Position numbers and translations under genes: made by a program
Shown: piece after piece, positions 20,188-30,800 of the stretch
Numbering within the stretch: position 1 is the stretch's first letter
Layout: the number at the start of each line of letters is the position of its first letter
Assembly: GCA_916610825.1 (NCBI GenBank)
Contig: OU744449.1
Coordinates: 7,212,243-7,276,242, forward strand
Source of the DNA: Haliclystus octoradiatus
Lineage: Eukaryota; Cnidaria; Staurozoa; Stauromedusae; Haliclystidae
Reading direction: 5' to 3'
DNA length: 64,000 nucleotides
The notes under the pieces: generated by a model
Seen by the model: only the letters and a program-made list of their open reading frames with translations
The model's database searches: none
Told to the model about the DNA's origin: nothing

Positions 20188-21170
20188 AACAATATGCCTG
20201 CACAAAGTAACATCTTTCATTTTTACTATGACTAATTTTATTTACCAATCATGGGCAACTACTGTATCATATTAGTAAACAATCTTTGGCAATATCTTGC
20301 AGTAATTACCATTATTTATATAGATTTTACAACATTTAGTATTCACAAATTAAAGCAAGGAATGTTCACTGCTCACATACTGCTTCTTCTGTATTCTATA
20401 TTCTAAGCAAATACCACGTCACATAGATTAGCTACGGTAACTTTTTAATTACTTGAATTATATTCTTGTCTGATTTGCTATTTAAGATGTTGTTTGTTGT
20501 GGATCTACCTTCTGAATGATACAACCTAATAGGTAATAATTTTGCAAGTAACAAGCGAGAGATGGTTTGGCAAAAGTATGTTAGATAATTTATACAAATT
20601 TCTGTATCTGAAGTAAAGAGATAAAATAATATGAATTTCATGATCATGCTACTGTAGTGGCATTTAGTAGCTACTAGGCATTCTTAATAATGCCAATTAA
20701 CTAGTAACAAGTTTGAGTTTCTATAATCTATTATCTATGTGAAACAAGTTCATAAGTTTACGAACCAGTCAACTCAAAATTGTAAAATTATCTCTTTTCA
20801 TGAACAGTTCATGAAAATGGAGTCATTCAACGTTCATGAACTTCATAAACTGTGTTAAACATGGACAAGGTTTATGAAGTTCATGAATGTTGAAGGGCTC
20901 CGTTTTCATGAACTTTCCATAATGTTATTACACATTTTTAAGATTTTCATGAACTTTACTGTTTACTTTATTGGTTCTTAAATTCATTAACTTGAATTAA
21001 TGCACTAATTTGTACGAGTATTTAGCTGCAAATATATTCAAAAATTAAGCAAAACACATAAAACATTGTTGCCGATATGCTGATATATAAGTTTTAAAAT
21101 TTATGGAATAAACAACAAGAAATTATTTGATGATGTATTTACATAAATAGAAAATCTGAAATTGTAAATA
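20188..21170. other. Spacer between the two ISL2EU genes
   Basis: AT-rich, non-coding 3' region shared by both convergent transposon genes. AATAAA-type signals are present on either strand (GGAATAAACAAC near 21105 is one). It contains the GTTCATGAA hairpin described separately. Nothing else is recognisable. Confidence 0.5.
20797..20935. repeat. GTTCATGAA hairpin inside the ISL2EU element
   Basis: TTCATGAAAATGGAGTCATT...CTTCATAAAC is followed after about 20 bp by GTTTATGAAGTTCATGAATG...CCGTTTTCATGAA, its imperfect inverse. This is the core of the palindromic family seen at 596-5142, but without the CCCCTGCG outer ends. It was either captured by the transposon or inserted into it. Confidence 0.65.
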
Positions 21171-23861
21171 TTATTCTGGAAATGCTTTCATAATTCCAGA
21201 CACTAAACAATCTAACAAATGAATTCTCATTCTTGATTTATCAAAATTAAAGTCAGCAGGGTTTGTGTTTAATACAAAACTAGTTGCAAATGCAATTGCA
21301 TAAATACCACAGTCACTATGGTTGTCTTGTTGACATACTGGTATGGAAATAATTTCCTTGTAAACATTACCTACTAAATTTTTGACTTGCTCTATCGTTT
21401 CAATGTTACATTTTCCTTGATAGAGGCTGTCATACAGGTAAACAGTTCCTTCACTACTAGAAGAGCTGACGCAAACCCAATGGGAGGTACCAGTGTGGAG
21501 AATCTGAACAAATGATGATTTCACAGTGCCAAAATTTCGACAGGGTCCAAGTGTTGGGCGCTGAAGCCCTTCCATAGATGGACTCAAATTCTGCAGCAGT
21601 ACTTGCGCCTGATGAATTATGTCGCAATCAAGCCAACCATTGTTGCTAATTATATTGAAATGTTCATCGGTAAGTTTAGCTAGAGTAGCTCTTTTACGGG
21701 ACGTACCTACAGTAACAAGAGTCAGGGCAAGATCTTCGTCACTATCTGATTCAGATGATACAACTACTTCAATTGCTAATTCAGCACTTTCTGTTATACA
21801 AGTATTACAGTACCAGTTTGTTTTATAGTTTTTTGGCCTTCTCTTGTAGCCAAGGCAATCCAGATGAAATATTTTACCGTTAGAACAGTTGATATTGCAG
21901 CATTTCATAATGTTATCGCCTTTACAATAAGCTTTCTTGCAAGAGCAAATAATATTAATTTCCATGGCAAGCTTGACATCTTGATTAACTGTTTTTTGCC
22001 GTTTAAATTCAGGTAATCTGGAACAGTTTGGACATAACCATGAAATCGGAAATTTGTTTTGATTGACATTCATTTGAAGACATGTGGGATGGTACCTTTT
22101 GATAGGGCATTCAGTGTTTCTGCATGAAACAGTTTCTTCGTCAATATTCTGCTGGCAAAAACAAGTTAATGAGACATTACATTCACTTGAATGCAATTTT
22201 AAAATATTGTCCTTTCTGGTGTACCACCTGGCAAGTACCTCAGGCAAAATACAAAATTTCCAGAAAGTTTCTAACTTTTGAAAAGTCTCCTTCCAGTGAT
22301 CTAAATCATAACATATTCTATCACTGATAAACTCTATATCGCTTCCATCAAATCTACACACGACAAAATCAGCAAATTTGACTTTTGTAATGGCCAGTTG
22401 CTGTTGAACTTGATAAAAATAAGGATGTGTTGGATCTAAATGATACCTGTCGTCGTCCTTCTTTATCAAGCAGCAGTTACGATTAAGCATATATGCTTGG
22501 AAATCCATTCCATCAAGGCAGTAGGGGCACTTCACTTCACCACACCCTTCCCCACAGCAGTCACAATATGACAAAAAGTCAGGAGTAGCATGAATAAATG
22601 GGTGATCTTTGCTGACAAATAGTCCACATGGTTTTATACAATAGTTTGTATGGTCAATTTTCATTGCAGCTTCAAAAGCTAGTACTGCAAGCTTTTCATG
22701 CTTGCAGCCAAAATCAGTAGCAGCTGAAGAAAATTTGAATAGCTCTGGGTAGCATAAATTCTTGATTAAAGATTGTGAAGGCTGTGCTGGATTGGAATGA
22801 CTTGCACTGTAGCTTGATGACGCACCAATTCTACCAGCTCTATGCAGATAGAAGGACTGTCCTTGCGATTGCTCTCTGGTGTCTTCTTCTATGAGATTTA
22901 TGTGTTTCTCATCAATGTCTAATTTTATGGAATCACATTTAACTAACAGCTGGTCATATGATAGAGATAAATACTGTTGATTATATAAATCCATAATTGT
23001 TGAAAGATCTCTGCTCTTACTAATAAATTGTTCAGCGTAATCCAAAACCAAACTAAGTGAAACTGGTTTTATGACACATTTGTTAAGAGCAGCATGAAAT
23101 ATTGCAAGCTCTGAAGGTGAAGGCGAAGGAATGATTTTGGACTTATCACTCAAATCGTTAATTGGTGGTTCATTAGTTTTATTACTATATAAATCTTTAG
23201 CTGCATTTTCAACGGCTTCATTAAGCAATGATTTTCTTTTTTTGGTAGATGCAAAATTGATATATTTTACAGGCGAATAAGATACCTCCTTTACAGTTGT
23301 TGGAAGCAGCCATGTGCATTTGACTTGTGTGCAAGCAAGTTTATCATTAATTCTTGTCCACACTTCTGCATAAAAAAGTATACTAGCAACATGTGAACAT
23401 ACTTCGCCCAAACCAGCCATACAACCAATGCAATGTGCACATAAAATTGTTCCCTTTTTGTCTGTCAAAATCCACAATGGAACGGGCGGATCATTCATTC
23501 GCTGGGAATGTCTGACTTTACCAAACAAAACGTAAATATCTTTTATAATACAAGCAGAAATACTAGTAATGAAACCTGAAATCATCTGGTTGTAAGCTTC
23601 AAGGCTTTTAAAAGCTTTGAATTGCTGTTGAGTGTAATGACTCGTATCCATAACAAGATAAGAAAAAATGTCTGTCGCTTCGATAGGAGGAAGGTTATCT
23701 CCATCAAACTTTACATCAGGAATTAATAATGGATCCACACCAATAATAGCAATCTTTTGTAAATAGCGTTCTCTCACATGTTTCTTCAACTTTTGAGCAT
23801 AATTTGATAGAGGTATCTCATTATTTTCAACGTCAGCTGAGTTCACTTCTGCGTTCGCCAT
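21171..23861 (-). CDS. ISL2EU accessory protein: SWIM, YqaJ nuclease, two PHD fingers, Ulp1-like protease
   Basis: ATG 23861 (GAGAAAATGGCG) is the likely start, giving 896 aa; upstream codons lie in the terminal repeat. Domains in order: SWIM-type zinc finger about 141-157 (CAHCIGC...CSH). YqaJ/lambda-exonuclease-like domain about 340-505, with D428 (ATPDFL), E442-x-K444 (GEVKCPY) and a YQVQQQL helix. PHD finger about 566-613. Second PHD-like C4HC3 finger about 639-688. Acidic spacer (SSESDSDEDLALT). C-terminal C48/Ulp1-like protease with GWLDCDII, H794-W, D811, Q844/845 and C851 (HSDCGIYA). YqaJ enzymes degrade DNA 5' to 3' and are the known second ISL2EU protein; the family does not explain why chromatin-reading PHD and SUMO/ubiquitin-type protease modules are fused. 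All catalytic residues are visible. Role in transposition is inferred. Confidence 0.88.
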   Translation of the reverse strand: MANAEVNSADVENNEIPLSNYAQKLKKHVRERYLQKIAIIGVDPLLIPDVKFDGDNLPPIEATDIFSYLVMDTSHYTQQQFKAFKSLEAYNQMISGFITSISACIIKDIYVLFGKVRHSQRMNDPPVPLWILTDKKGTILCAHCIGCMAGLGEVCSHVASILFYAEVWTRINDKLACTQVKCTWLLPTTVKEVSYSPVKYINFASTKKRKSLLNEAVENAAKDLYSNKTNEPPINDLSDKSKIIPSPSPSELAIFHAALNKCVIKPVSLSLVLDYAEQFISKSRDLSTIMDLYNQQYLSLSYDQLLVKCDSIKLDIDEKHINLIEEDTREQSQGQSFYLHRAGRIGASSSYSASHSNPAQPSQSLIKNLCYPELFKFSSAATDFGCKHEKLAVLAFEAAMKIDHTNYCIKPCGLFVSKDHPFIHATPDFLSYCDCCGEGCGEVKCPYCLDGMDFQAYMLNRNCCLIKKDDDRYHLDPTHPYFYQVQQQLAITKVKFADFVVCRFDGSDIEFISDRICYDLDHWKETFQKLETFWKFCILPEVLARWYTRKDNILKLHSSECNVSLTCFCQQNIDEETVSCRNTECPIKRYHPTCLQMNVNQNKFPISWLCPNCSRLPEFKRQKTVNQDVKLAMEINIICSCKKAYCKGDNIMKCCNINCSNGKIFHLDCLGYKRRPKNYKTNWYCNTCITESAELAIEVVVSSESDSDEDLALTLVTVGTSRKRATLAKLTDEHFNIISNNGWLDCDIIHQAQVLLQNLSPSMEGLQRPTLGPCRNFGTVKSSFVQILHTGTSHWVCVSSSSSEGTVYLYDSLYQGKCNIETIEQVKNLVGNVYKEIISIPVCQQDNHSDCGIYAIAFATSFVLNTNPADFNFDKSRMRIHLLDCLVSGIMKAFPE

Positions 23862-23877
23862 TTTCTCAACCAGAATA

Positions 23878-23940
23878 TTGGAACCCCGTAATGGCCGCCG
23901 CAATATTTTCGAGGGCGTGTGACGTCACAGGAAAACGCTC
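23878..23940 (-). repeat. ISL2EU right terminal inverted repeat
   Basis: Reading inward on the minus strand: GAGCGTTTTCCTGTGACGTC, a diverged middle, then CCATTACGGGGTTCC, matching the left end. The accessory-protein start codon lies just inside it, so the repeat probably contains that gene's promoter. Confidence 0.75.
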
Positions 23941-23942
23941 TA

Positions 23943-24858
23943 TTATTATATGAACACTTTATATAAAACAAACATAACAATTTCTTTATGAAAACTCATT
24001 TCTCTAAACATGGTTAAATTGTATCGTAATTAAAACTTTGCACAAAAATACAAATCATTCCTCAATTCGGAGTATTTCTATTTCACAATAGTATATAGTT
24101 AAAGTTAAAATGTTGTCATCTTAAAATTGACATCTAGTTGATTTATTTTCATGACTATATAATACTAATATGCAATGCCTATTTTTGGAATGAGCTAGCA
24201 TAAGACTGCATGATTTATATAATTAATTAAAAAACACTGGTCCACAGTGATTAAAAAATTAGTATGAAAGTATATGAAGTCCCGTATGAAGTATTTTGTC
24301 CGCCAGGAAACACTATGACGATAAGTTTACTTTACAAACAAGTTAATCATTCGATACTAATTATTTAATCGAATAGAAATAGCATTATCGTTATATCGAT
24401 GTAAATTTGTTCTTCGATGCGAATTGAATTGCCTATATATGATTGTATTATAATACCAAAACAATACTGGCCGATGTGATCAAACCTGATACAACGACCA
24501 CCTTTATACACAGTCCACACATGCATTAGTATTTCTAATGAATGCATGAATAGGTGATTCAAATTTTCATTTCATTTCTGTCTGATTTTAAGAAATGTCT
24601 TTAATTTGACTGCACCAGCAATTCTCTTAATTACCCTGTATTGACGGTATATATACGATCCACGCGTCTTTATACGGGCCAGTGTATGAATAGATATTTT
24701 ATGTGACTGTTGCCCGGGCTGTTGATCCAATCTGCTTACATGCTCTGCAGTGTAACTTGTAATATATCTATAATTCAATTCCCATCAATAAACTATCGAA
24801 ATCAACATTTTTAAAATATGTAGAATATAGGCTCAAAATGATATAGCTAATATCTGTG
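23943..24858. other. 3' flank of the mucin-like gene
   Basis: AT-rich. Minus-strand AATAAA (plus TTTATT, 24142-24147) is a possible polyadenylation signal for the gene ending at 24859. A partial TCAAACCTGATACAACGACC stretch near 24482 resembles one end of the pogo-like MITE at 7121. No coding sequence is evident. Confidence 0.4.
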
Positions 24859-27800
24859 TCACGACGAATCATTCTGATCCTGTTGCCAATGCATACTTGA
24901 TTTACTATCACTAACTTGATCTTCTGATTGCTGTCTTTGCGGTGGTTTAGGTGCTGTTCGTTTTTTCTTTGTAGAATCATCATTAATTGTTTCACCTCTC
25001 ATTCCTTGTGTTTGTTTTAAGAATAATTTTAATTGCTTCTTATAAATATCATCATCGCTATCATTTTCATCATCTTGGAAATCATGATTGATTTGCCCAT
25101 TTCCGTTACCATTTTGATCACCTGGGATTCGAACTAATTCAACAACATTTAGTCTCGTTCCAATGACATCTCTTTTGTAACGATCATGAGCAGCCTCTTC
25201 TAATTTATATCTATTTCTATCTGATTCAAACCTATATGTGGAAAAATTGAGAATAATCATTCACTTCATTGTGCACAACACAGGATTATAGTAATAGAAT
25301 AGTATGTAATAACAGCTATACAAATACGTTAAAACGATAGAATAACATTAACTTTTAACACATACCAATTCGTATGGTTTTTATATCAATAGAAGTAAAA
25401 TAATTTTTCAAGTATTGTTCTTTGAAAGTTAAAATTAACTTTGAGCTACGAATCTTAAAAGATAATTCATTCCATAATTTTGAACCATCAACTGATAACA
25501 TACTTTCATTTATGTAAAGTCTAATTTGCGGAACATATAATGATTTGATTTTCCCACTGCGGGTATCTCGGCCATGATAATTTTCCATTGATGTGTACAT
25601 CATAATTATCATATTACTGATAATAATGATTCATATAACTTGAATAGTGTATGAACATTATAAAACTGAAAATAGTGAGTGTATCAAAACATATTGCTAC
25701 GAAAATTTTATAAAAGGACTCTCACTAAGTAAAATCATTTGAATTAAAACATTATTTATTAAATAAAACCAAGTTAACAAAATTGAATAGAATTGAATAA
25801 AAAACAGATAAAGTCCTTAATAAAGTAAATCATCGCATCGCATACAATATACCCGATAATATACTGGTTAAATATTTAGACATTTAAATATGAAGAATAA
25901 TAAATCTAAAAGGCGACAAATAAGTAATAAACATATAAACAATTAACAGTAACACAAAAATATCATCAAAATAAGTTTTTCTGAGGCATATAAAGTGCGA
26001 GTGCGCCATAAAACTTATACAAATTGTACCCATTGTTTAATGTACGTAAGACCTAATATCGCGGGGGGTAACTCCACTAGGACGGCTATACGGGGACTTG
26101 CCACTTTTTTTGGGTCCATATTCCAGCTGAGAAAGAACTTTTTGGGTATGAGATTTCAAATTTTGGAACTTTTGGGTATCCTATTTTTGACTTTTTCAAG
26201 AATTTTTGAAAAAATTTGCATCATTTTTGTGTATTTACCTAAAATTAATCAACCTGTTAGAACTTTTTGGATAGCATCAACAAAATTTTTGGAACCTTTT
26301 GGGTACCTTACCTTTTTCCAAAGTGGCACCTCCCCGTCCCTGAAGAGCTGGAGCTACCCCCGGGCATAATATACACACCTATAGTTGTTGTAATGCTTTG
26401 GTCTTTTGCTGAAATAGCATGCAAGTATCAATGCTGCCAAGAGGATGATTCCAACAGCAGCAACAATAATAGCAATAATAACTTCATCTGAAAATAATCA
26501 TCATAAAATACGAATTGCAAGACGAGATATGTCGTATAACAGGCAATCATTGATCGAAGACGTGGTGAATCGATTACAGTTGAATCGACGTTGAATCCGG
26601 GAATAACGCTATGCTATAGAGAATAAACTATTTTACATTTGTTAGCAAAACAGGCTGTTAGCGGTAAATATTTAGCAAAGTTTGACCGTAAATTATTCGG
26701 TATTGGAGTTTTTTTGGCTTACTGTTATTGACAGAATACAGTTAAAGTCGAAACCGTATTGCCGGATTTTCTACTGTATAAGTAAAAATTGAGATGATGA
26801 TATTAACTTATTAATGGGCTTTAAATCAGTAATGAAAACCGGTCAGTCATATTTTAATGATCATCCTCCCAAAGTTCTATTTCAACAACCCCGTTTCGAA
26901 GCCCAATGGGAACTACCCCCCATAGGGGCTTAATAGTGTAAGTTGTTGGCAAATTTGATGTATCATCACTGAGACTTAGTTTCATTCCATAACGGCCCTT
27001 AACTCCGCGCAACGCTACGATGAGCATGTTAATATCATGCATTCCTGTAATGTAGTGTCTACGTTGCAACTACCTTGCATCGGCTTTTTAATTTTGTTTT
27101 AAGATTATATGAATTTGTATAACTGTGTTTAATATGATTTTTTTTTACTGTATATCATTTATTTTTATAATCAGTCCTGTGAAAAAGTGAACTTATCACG
27201 TTTCTGAATAAATGATGATGAATACGAGTTGTGAGAACTTGGAAAAGGAAATTGGAACAACTTGCTGGTGATGTAGCCCCGGTTGTTGCTTACCGCATAA
27301 CTGTTTATTGCAATCCTGTGATTCTGCTGCGCTACCGTATACACTACAGTCATTACCACCATTAACAGGTGAAGGGTTAGTACATGAACGACGACGTGTA
27401 CGCTCACCACCTCCACATTGACAATTACAAGCTGAATAGTCTGACCATAGCGTATAATTGCCATCTAAAAATAGAACATTATTCAATATCATGTACATTG
27501 TTTGATAAAATCCCGGGGGGGGTAACTCCAGCTCTTCAGAGACAGGGGATGCCACTTTGGAAAAAGGTAAAGTACCCAAAAAGTTCCGAAAACGATCTGT
27601 CCCCGTATAGCCATCATAATGGAGTTACCACACGGGGATAAAATTAACGTGGATGGTTTTATGGCCGACAATCCAGGAAGATGGCACAGGATTTATTATG
27701 CATCAGGAGTCAATTATCTCTAATCTTATAAAATTCTGAAAAAAAATCATCGTCTATTATATATTTGATGGCAAATAATTACAAAATACTAGTTATACAT

Positions 27801-30800
27801 ATTTCCATGACTAGCATCCAGTTAAACACCGAATGAGCATACAGTGTAAAGCGCATTACAATGGCTTGCTTGAGAAGTATACTATCAAGTTTGCATTAAA
27901 TGTATAAAATTGACAAAAACATCATTTGAACAGTTTGTGAATGAAATGAGCAAACAAAAATATATATTCTCGTCACCTATGTGACTTACTATCCATAAAG
28001 TAGAAATTAAATACGAATCTGATTTGGTTCATGCCAATGAAATATTCAATAAATCAGTAATGCGGGTATCAGCGGCTTTTCCGGGGAGAGGATGACTCCT
28101 GGGGCACCCCCGGGATTTGCAAAACAACCTGTGCAAAAGTCATTTGACCCCCTGGGGGTATGGGAGTAATGATTTTCAATAATCCCTCTCCCCCCAGGGA
28201 CAAATAGTACTTACAAAAGATTCAACTAAAATACCCAGAGAATTACGCAATTGTACAAAACTGTTGTTATAACTTTATTAAAATATTAAAATTCCATACG
28301 TTGGAGATAGCCATATTCGAGTATTAAACATTACATGCAAAATCAAAAAGGGCAATAGAAAAGTTTTGAAGTTTTTCTAACAGCTTCGATGAGAAATACG
28401 AATGAAGAAACGAAACGCATTCAGTTCATAATTGAAGACACTTTGGAAAAAGCCGCTGAACAGCATTACAAATCCAGTTGGTTATCTCCCGGAGTGATCT
28501 TCTGCTTTTGTAACACAGAGAAAATCCCCCTCCCTAAGATGCTCATGTTCTCTAGCAAATCTCAACCAATCCCCCTGGGTCCCTGTGAGTTCCCCTGATG
28601 TCACCCCCGGGAAAGCCGCTGATACCTACATACATTTCAATGATTTAAACTCTGTGACCCGTGCATTTGAGTTTTGAATTTAAAATGAGCTTTATTATCT
28701 CAATTACGAAACTTCTTATTTCGGTTGCATAATGTCTATATAGTGAGCAGTGAGCACACTGAGTTATCTTCTTTTTTGTGTGACACATTCCACAATAACA
28801 TATCCAAGTCGAATTTCGGGCAATAGAGACGAAATTAGTAAAAACCGCGCAATCTTGAAGGTATTACAGTGCTAAAGCTCCCAAAAAAATATGCCAAATG
28901 CCTATCGTCAGGCAAAATTGACAAATACTGCCCCGGTCAGAAATTATTCGCAATTATTTCGCGATTTAGTAGTCTTCTAGTTAAATATGAATTTCGCGTT
29001 CCTGAATTTCTTACTTCTGCTGATCGTTGCCTATCTACGGACAGTCTCCTCTCTTGTGGGTGGTGTTTCTTGTTGTCGCTGCTGAGGCCTTTGTTTGCCT
29101 CCATATTTGTATTTCTGCTCAATGAACTCTTACGTTTCGAAGGCATGAAAGGCGATATAAAATTGCTAAGATTGTATCTGATTTTTCTCAACACATTTAA
29201 AGTAGATAATAGGATTTTACGATCATAATATCGCATACAGAATAAGGCAGTAAATCGTATCTGTGATTTCAAATTAACAGTACCGACCTGAGTACCGACA
29301 CTCCGACAGTGTGCAATCCAATTTCTTTAAACACCATCAACAACCCCTTGTCAACTTTTATGTATTGCACAACTTAAATAATGATTTCGTTGTTTGAAAA
29401 TTAAATCAACACAGAACTCAAAGTGAAAGTTTTCTCAATTTAAGAGCTATAAAGAAACATCCGAGTTACATCTTCTATATAGTTATATCGATGAAGTAAT
29501 TAAATTTATTCTCTTATTGTGATTCAATCAATCCATACCATATTTGAAATCTGATTAATTTTTTTATGACAAATAGTATTTTCAATCTTCTTTGTCTAAA
29601 GAAAACTGAAGTAGATTCTGGCGACGTTATTATCAGATCGCATTTCACTGCTATTTCCTCTTTTGAATAACAAAAGTGTTTTAATCTACTGCTAAAGAAA
29701 ATTGACAGGCGATTACTTAATTAATAGGAGTCTTTTGTCATGCTAAGTGTAAGGAATGTCTGCTGACGAATACAATGCAACAAAGTTTGACCGGGAAAGT
29801 TTATTGGATGCTATATCGGCAGCAGAAGATACATTTTAATAATTTGAATAGCCTAAAACCATCCACAAAATTTGGCCTTTCTAATGATATATCATGCATC
29901 ATCTTCCGTGCAGTAACGATTGCGTGATAATGCGTCATTGAACACACAGACAGATTTAAGGGAAATTTTAAAGTAGATACAATTATCTGCCAAAATTGGA
30001 ATATTTCTGGAGTTAATATTTGAATCACGAAAGAAAATATCATAACCAATCCCAACTATCCGATAGGGCCCAAGTCAGAAGCGTCAATTTTCTGCGCATG
30101 CCAACTGCCCATCTATAATTGCCCGTCAATAGCATACGATAATAACGCAGAATAACAAATTGGCATGAAATCTTCTTCGACGGGGAGCTATGTCCCCTGC
30201 ACCCCATCTTGTTCCACCTCTGTCTCCTACAGTTGTCATGAACCCCAAGCACTTTCCTTATCTGATAGAGCTGTCAATGCTGTATTTAGTTTATAGAGCA
30301 TATTATTCATTGACTGAAGCATCCCCGAAGTCTATTATACTTACTTATTGAATAGCTGTTTAGACATCTTGTTCCATTGAATCCAGGGTTACATCTGAAA
30401 GACATGAAAATATAGGACCCTGGCTTAATCATTTATAGCATCGTAATTTGGTTATTCGGCTATTTTTGTACAGGGATGTGCGATTTTGAGAATTACACTT
30501 CAGCATCCCAAATTGCAGGTTTTGCTGGAAATGATACCCAACAATTTGCCGTAAATGGAATTATTGAGCAGTTTATAAGCCAATTGGACACCTCACATTA
30601 AACAATCTGGAAATCTCTATATCTCAAAATATGGAATTTACCGGATTCAACATTGAAAACCAGAAATTTCGCAGCTGGTAGCCAGAATTAAAATTTGATA
30701 CCCTCAAAATTGCAAGGATCATGCAAAAATGGTGTTAATAAAAATGGCACATCTACGTTGAGCGCCCATATGGAAGTAACCCCTGGCATTACAGACAAGA

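Larger units (their letters stand above)
18476..23940. mobile_element. Complete ISL2EU-type DNA transposon (two convergent genes)
   Basis: A 5465-bp unit bounded by GAGCGTTTTCC / GGAAAACGCTC. The imperfect inverted ends extend about 63 bp; CCATTAYGGGGTTCC is shared at their inner edge. TA flanks each end (18474-18475, 23941-23942), as reported for ISL2EU, a PIF/Harbinger-IS5-related superfamily. It encodes a THAP/DDE transposase on the plus strand and a YqaJ-nuclease protein on the minus strand, the two-protein arrangement known for ISL2EU. Both frames are uninterrupted with catalytic residues present, so the copy could be recent or active. It lies between tra2 and the mucin-like gene. Confidence 0.85.

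Noticed and set aside
25995-26491. Plus-strand frames near 26 kb
   Set aside because: They run across the MITE at 26060-26364 and antisense to the transmembrane exon.
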